Of a stretch of 64,000 nt of DNA, positions 60,973-64,000 are shown in pieces; positions within the stretch are counted from its first letter, which is position 1; every line of letters begins with the position of its first letter. Position numbers and translations under genes: made by a program. The stretch covers positions 2,748,001 to 2,812,000 of the forward strand of contig NZ_CP134605.1 of NCBI RefSeq assembly GCF_031844685.1, given 5' to 3'. The DNA comes from Streptomyces sp. ITFR-21 (GTDB lineage: Bacteria; Actinomycetota; Actinomycetes; Streptomycetales; Streptomycetaceae). The notes under the pieces are model-generated. The model was not told where the DNA came from and did not search any database. It saw only the letters and a list, made by a program, of their open reading frames with translations.

Positions 60973-61289
60973 GCACCCCGACGCTCGCCGACATCAGCGC
61001 GCCCCTGCTGGCGCTGCGCGTGCTGCTCTCAGAACACGCCGCGCTGCCCGCCGGAATGATCCACGTCCACGCCGTCTTCCCCGGCCAGCTCGACGTGTCG
61101 CTGCACGACGACCTGGCCGGCTTCGAGACCTGGCGGACCGTGCTGGGCATCTCCCCGGAGCTGGTCACCTGCCGTACCCAGTCCGACGGCCGCACCTGGG
61201 TGCTCAAGGCCGGGACCGACTACGCCGGCGCCCGGATCGAGCTGACCGGCTACGCCGACATTCCGCAGCCGGACGGGGGCGCGGCATGA
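60969..61289 (+). CDS. Hypothetical protein of transfer operon
   Basis: The 106-residue protein from ATG 60969: STPTLADISAPLLALRVLLS, MIHVHAVFPGQLDVSLHDDL, FETWRTVLGISPE. It looks like a compact alpha/beta protein and is translationally coupled to both neighbours. Function unknown. Confidence 0.6.
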   Translation: MSTPTLADISAPLLALRVLLSEHAALPAGMIHVHAVFPGQLDVSLHDDLAGFETWRTVLGISPELVTCRTQSDGRTWVLKAGTDYAGARIELTGYADIPQPDGGAA

Positions 61290-61519
61290 AGACGTTTACG
61301 AGCCGTTCGTTACTGCTGGCTGCCCGCCGGGCGCGGCTGCTGGCGGTCCTGGCAGGTCTGGCGTGGCTGCTGGGTATCCACCCGCCCGCGGTGGTGCGGC
61401 TGCTGCTGGTGGCCGTGTTCGGGGTCGCGCTGGTCCTGGATCTGCTCGCCGATGCCGGTTTGCGTCCCGGTCCGGTGCGGCTGACCGGCTGGGGGCGCCC
61501 GGGGGGTGAGGGGGAGTGA
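61286..61519 (+). CDS. Small Spd-like membrane protein
   Basis: The 77-residue protein from ATG 61286 has two hydrophobic segments (LLAVLAGLAWLLGI and VVRLLLVAVFGVALVLDLLA) after a basic N-terminus. Position directly before the DUF2637 gene and size fit the small spread (Spd) proteins of conjugative Streptomyces elements. Confidence 0.6.
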   Translation: MKTFTSRSLLLAARRARLLAVLAGLAWLLGIHPPAVVRLLLVAVFGVALVLDLLADAGLRPGPVRLTGWGRPGGEGE

Positions 61520-62397
61520 GCCGCACCGCCAAGACCCTGCTTGTTCTCGCGCTGGTGGTCGTGGTCGGGCTGGCGTTCCGGGTGTCGTGGAACGCTTTGC
61601 GCGACATCGCCCGTGCGATCGGCGCGGACCCGTCGGCGGCGCTGCTGTACCCGTTCGTCGTGGACGGACTGATGGCGCTCGCGCTGGTGGCCGCGCTGGT
61701 CCTCACCGGCCCCGACCGCCGGTTCGCGCTGCGCGTGCTCGCCGCCTACACGGGCGCTTCGCTGGTGCTGAACTACGTGCACGGACTCGTTCCCGCGCTG
61801 CACGCGCACACCGCCGTGCGCATGCATCTGGCCGCGTGGGCGCCCGCCAACTGGATGCTTGTGCTGCTGGCCACCTCGCTGCCGGTGGGGTCGATTTTCT
61901 TCGGCTCCGACCTGGTCGCCAAGGTGCTGCACCACCACCCCGACCCCGCCCCCGGCAGCGCTGCCGATCCTGCGGACGACAGCAGGGAAAGCGCAGTTCA
62001 GCCCGCGACCGCCCGCGCTGACGACACCACGCCGCAAGTACCGGCTGACGCTCCGGCCGGTGCCGCGCCCGTGGCGCGTCCGCCGACGCGGACCAAACCG
62101 GCCGCGGCCCGCGCACGGCAGGCCCCCTTCACCGGCCGCACCGCGCGCCCGGTGCGCACCGACGCCGAACTGCTGGCGCACCTGACCGAACTGCGCACGG
62201 GCGCGGCCGGACCGATCTCGCAGCGTGCCGCGCTGGCCGCGCTCGGCATCGGCGTTCCGCGTCTGCGGGCCCTGCTCGCCGACCACGACGCGGGCCTCGA
62301 CCCGCTGCCGCTGCCCGCGGCCCGCCCGCTGCACCTCGCACCCGACACCGACCGTGAATCCGACCCTGCCGGCGACCAGCTCGCCGCGACCCGCTGA
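61516..62397 (+). CDS. DUF2637 membrane protein (SpdB-like)
   Basis: The protein has 293 residues from GTG 61516, overlapping the previous stop. Four membrane helices in the first 135 residues (AKTLLVLALVVVVGLAF, ALLYPFVVDGLMALALVAAL, LRVLAAYTGASLVLNYV, WMLVLLATSLPVGSIFF) match DUF2637, followed by a long Ala/Pro-rich linker and a C-terminal helix-turn-helix-like stretch (ISQRAALAALGIGVPRLRAL). Spd proteins assist spread of the element from cell to cell within the mycelium. Confidence 0.8.
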   Translation: MSRTAKTLLVLALVVVVGLAFRVSWNALRDIARAIGADPSAALLYPFVVDGLMALALVAALVLTGPDRRFALRVLAAYTGASLVLNYVHGLVPALHAHTAVRMHLAAWAPANWMLVLLATSLPVGSIFFGSDLVAKVLHHHPDPAPGSAADPADDSRESAVQPATARADDTTPQVPADAPAGAAPVARPPTRTKPAAARARQAPFTGRTARPVRTDAELLAHLTELRTGAAGPISQRAALAALGIGVPRLRALLADHDAGLDPLPLPAARPLHLAPDTDRESDPAGDQLAATR

Positions 62398-62406
62398 GGA
62401 GTGACC

Positions 62407-62802
62407 ATGCCCCGCCGCTACGAGTTCGACAATCACCTGCCCGACCTCCCCCCGCCGACCGCCCCGGTTCCGGTCCACCGGCCCGAGTACCTTCCCCAGC
62501 AGCCGGCCGACCCGAACGCCGGTCAGCAGATCATCCACATTCACCAGGCTCCGCCGGACCGCACCGTTCAGCGCCTCGCGCTGGGCTCGGGTGTCGGCGC
62601 CGGCACGGTCGCCGCGGGGGTCTACTTCGGCCCGCTGCTGGTGGCCGCTATGACCTCCATGGCCATCGACCTGGCCGTCGTCGCGGTCGTCGTCGCCGTG
62701 TCCGGCTGGGCCGTGGTCACCGTCGTCCGCTCCATCGGCGGCCCCGACGGCAAGGCCGCTCTCGACACGGTGCAGCGCGCCCGCAAGCCCCGGGGGAAGT
62801 GA
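62407..62802 (+). CDS. SpdD-like / DUF6251-type membrane protein
   Basis: The protein has 131 residues from ATG 62407 (GAGGAG upstream). A Pro-rich N-terminus (PDLPPPTAPVPVHRPEYLPQ) precedes two membrane helices (GVGAGTVAAGVYFGPLLVAA and MAIDLAVVAVVVAVSGWAVV) and a basic tail. Typical of a small membrane partner in the spread locus. Confidence 0.65.
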   Translation: MPRRYEFDNHLPDLPPPTAPVPVHRPEYLPQQPADPNAGQQIIHIHQAPPDRTVQRLALGSGVGAGTVAAGVYFGPLLVAAMTSMAIDLAVVAVVVAVSGWAVVTVVRSIGGPDGKAALDTVQRARKPRGK

Positions 62803-62981
62803 CCGTGATCCGCACCCACCCCGACGACCCGCCCCTGACCGTGCGGGAAACCGCAGAGATCGCCCGCGTCACGGCGCTTGCCGCGCTGCGCCGCGGGGTC
62901 CTGACGAGCCGTCAGCAAAACCGTATCGACCGCATTCTGACCGGTGCCCGCACCCGGGCCGAGAAGGACACGAAGAAGTAG
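62799..62981 (+). CDS. DUF6257-type small protein
   Basis: A 60-residue protein from GTG 62799, overlapping the previous stop. The helical sequence LTVRETAEIARVTALAALRR then GVLTSRQQNRIDRILTGART fits the small helical proteins found just before tra in these elements. Role unknown. Confidence 0.6.
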   Translation: MTVIRTHPDDPPLTVRETAEIARVTALAALRRGVLTSRQQNRIDRILTGARTRAEKDTKK

Positions 62982-62987
62982 CTCCGC

Positions 62988-63031
62988 CCCGGAACGGCCG
63001 TGCATCCGCCAAGACAACCGGCCGTTCCGGG
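62988..63031 (+). terminator. Strong hairpin before the tra gene
   Basis: CCCGGAACGGCCG pairs with CGGCCGTTCCGGG around an 18-base loop between the last small gene and the translocase gene. It could reduce read-through into tra or stabilise the upstream message. Confidence 0.75.
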
Positions 63032-63068
63032 CCCCCTGTCACTCCGCAGAGAGCAGGTACGTCCCATC

Positions 63069-64000
63069 ATGACCGACATTCTCACGGAGGTGCCTGCCAT
63101 AGGCACCGTCCACCACCTTGACGACCACCGCCCCGGCCCCGTCCGGCTGACCAAGGACGGCCCGGCGGACACCGAGCCGGACGGGGCCCCGGCCGTTTCG
63201 CCGGTTGCGGACGCTGCTGGTGAGGCGGTGGACCGGGCGGACAATCCGCTTGCCGACTGGCTCGCGGTTCCGGACGCTCCGGTTCTGCCCGCGTGGCTGG
63301 CCACCCCGGCCGCGCTGCGCGCCAACGCCGGGGCGCTGGTCCGCCTGACCGGCTATCACGCCCGCTACCACTCGATCCGCGTGCCCAAGTACGGCGCGAA
63401 GACGGTAGGGCTGGCCTGCCGCGGCGGGTACCGCTGCACGGTCCGGCTCTGGCCGGTGCTGAGCGCGGCCGACCACACCAAGACAGTCAAGGCACTGGCC
63501 GCGTCACTGGCCGCCAGGCCCGACGATCCGGCCGTTGCGGTCGCCCACCAGGCCGCGCACCGCGCCCGCACCGAAGCCCGCCGCTACCGCTTCGGATCGG
63601 CGGTCGCGGTCGCGGCCGGTAGCAGTCTCGCGCTCGCGCTGGCCGCCACCCCGGTCCTGGTCACCACCGCCGCGCTGCTGCTCGGCATCCTGGCGGTGGT
63701 CGGCCGCAAGGGCTCCGAGGTGCCGTTCCTCGACAAGTCCACCCCGCCGCTGCGCATCGACATGAACGCAGCTCAGCTCAACGACGCACTCCGCGCGGCC
63801 GGACTGCTCAAGGCGGGCAAGGGCGATGACGAGGGGCCCAAGGTCCGCACGGTCACCGGTCCGATCCGTGACGGCCGCGGCTGGGCTGTTGTCTTCGACC
63901 TCCCCACCGGCGGGGGCAAGAAGGCCGCCGACGTGCTCGCCAAGCGCGAGGAGATCGCCGCCGAGCTGGGAGTTGACGAGATCCAGGTCATCATGGCCCG
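63069..64000 (+). CDS. TraB/FtsK-like DNA translocase (TraSA type), 5' part
   Basis: About 310 residues from ATG 63069 (MTDILTEVPAIGTVHHLDDH) run past the right edge. A Pro/Ala-rich N-terminal segment is followed by VRLTGYHARYHSIRVPKYGA and a membrane hairpin (SAVAVAAGSSLALALAATPV, then LVTTAALLLGILAVVG). The start of the motor region shows GRGWAVVFDLPTGGGKKAAD and EIAAELGVDEIQVIMA. In pSAM2-type elements this single protein moves double-stranded DNA between mycelia. The Walker motifs lie outside the window. Confidence 0.85.
   Translation, partial: MTDILTEVPAIGTVHHLDDHRPGPVRLTKDGPADTEPDGAPAVSPVADAAGEAVDRADNPLADWLAVPDAPVLPAWLATPAALRANAGALVRLTGYHARYHSIRVPKYGAKTVGLACRGGYRCTVRLWPVLSAADHTKTVKALAASLAARPDDPAVAVAHQAAHRARTEARRYRFGSAVAVAAGSSLALALAATPVLVTTAALLLGILAVVGRKGSEVPFLDKSTPPLRIDMNAAQLNDALRAAGLLKAGKGDDEGPKVRTVTGPIRDGRGWAVVFDLPTGGGKKAADVLAKREEIAAELGVDEIQVIMA

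Larger units (their letters stand above)
57268..64000 (+). mobile_element. Actinomycete integrative and conjugative element, one end (continues past window)
   Basis: The order att site, GntR/UTRA regulators on the minus strand, run of small plus-strand genes, Spd membrane proteins and TraB/FtsK translocase is that of pSAM2-type elements. The replication initiator, excisionase and tyrosine integrase are expected downstream of tra, outside the window. GC-rich codon use is uniform across the segment. Confidence 0.8.

Noticed and set aside
1..64000. CRISPR array
   Set aside because: No set of regularly spaced repeats of 25-40 bases with unique spacers was seen; tandem repeats found are short and contiguous.

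Overview
The window looks like Streptomyces or a close high-GC actinomycete. GC and third-position GC are very high, start codons are often GTG and sometimes TTG, four-base start/stop overlaps are common, and the content (RamC-type synthetase, GntR/UTRA-controlled integrative element, DUF2637 Spd protein, TraB/FtsK translocase) is typical of the genus.

1-11.6 kb, all on the minus strand, is a ribosomal-peptide cluster of the daptide type. It encodes a 51-residue precursor ending in Thr, an iron-alcohol-dehydrogenase-like enzyme, a class III aminotransferase, a SAM methyltransferase, a recognition-type protein, an intramembrane M50 protease and a two-gene ABC exporter. Three extra genes make it unusual: the N-terminal part of a LanKC-type lanthionine synthetase cut by the window edge, an LLM/F420-type oxidoreductase, and a LuxR regulator upstream. 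The core has six Ser and no Cys, so Ser dehydration and reduction to D-Ala, combined with the daptide C-terminal amine, is a plausible and testable product.

12.8-17.9 kb (minus strand) is a decaying block. It holds a frameshifted membrane gene, an SGNH hydrolase without its nucleophile region, an in-frame fusion of an efflux adaptor with the end of an ABC permease, a lipoprotein gene with an internal amber stop, and a small secreted protein.

18.7-27.0 kb (plus strand) is an intact urea-use operon: urea transporter, ureA, a CbiX-like gene with a His-rich tail, ureB, ureC, ureF, ureG, ureD, then amtB. No ureE is present, and the His-rich CbiX-like protein sits where a nickel-delivery factor would be expected. 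A GMC oxidoreductase divergent from a TetR regulator and an FUSC-family membrane protein follow (27.4-32.2 kb).

32.3-57.3 kb is a mosaic accessory region. It carries an excisionase-like remnant, an IS3-family element whose insertion truncated both neighbours (a GNAT gene and a formyltransferase-like gene), two IS1380-family elements in direct tandem, and two adjacent anti-phage modules. The first is a minus-strand three-gene set of SNF2-type helicase, DUF1156 DNA methyltransferase and DUF499 ATPase (DISARM-related in character). The second is a divergent Septu-like pair of PtuA-type ATPase and PtuB-type HNH nuclease. After these come a small degraded segment (MerR-like gene, hypothetical genes, another IS3-family element and an IS1380 fragment), bounded by two copies of the 3' part of a tRNA gene, probably tRNA-Thr(CGT).

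57.3-64 kb is one end of an actinomycete integrative and conjugative element: two divergent GntR/UTRA regulators, a run of small transfer-operon genes including Spd-type membrane proteins, and the start of the TraB/FtsK DNA translocase. Replication, excision and integration genes are expected beyond the right edge. Stacked att-like sites at 52.47 and 57.27 kb suggest that at least two elements inserted in turn at the same tRNA gene.
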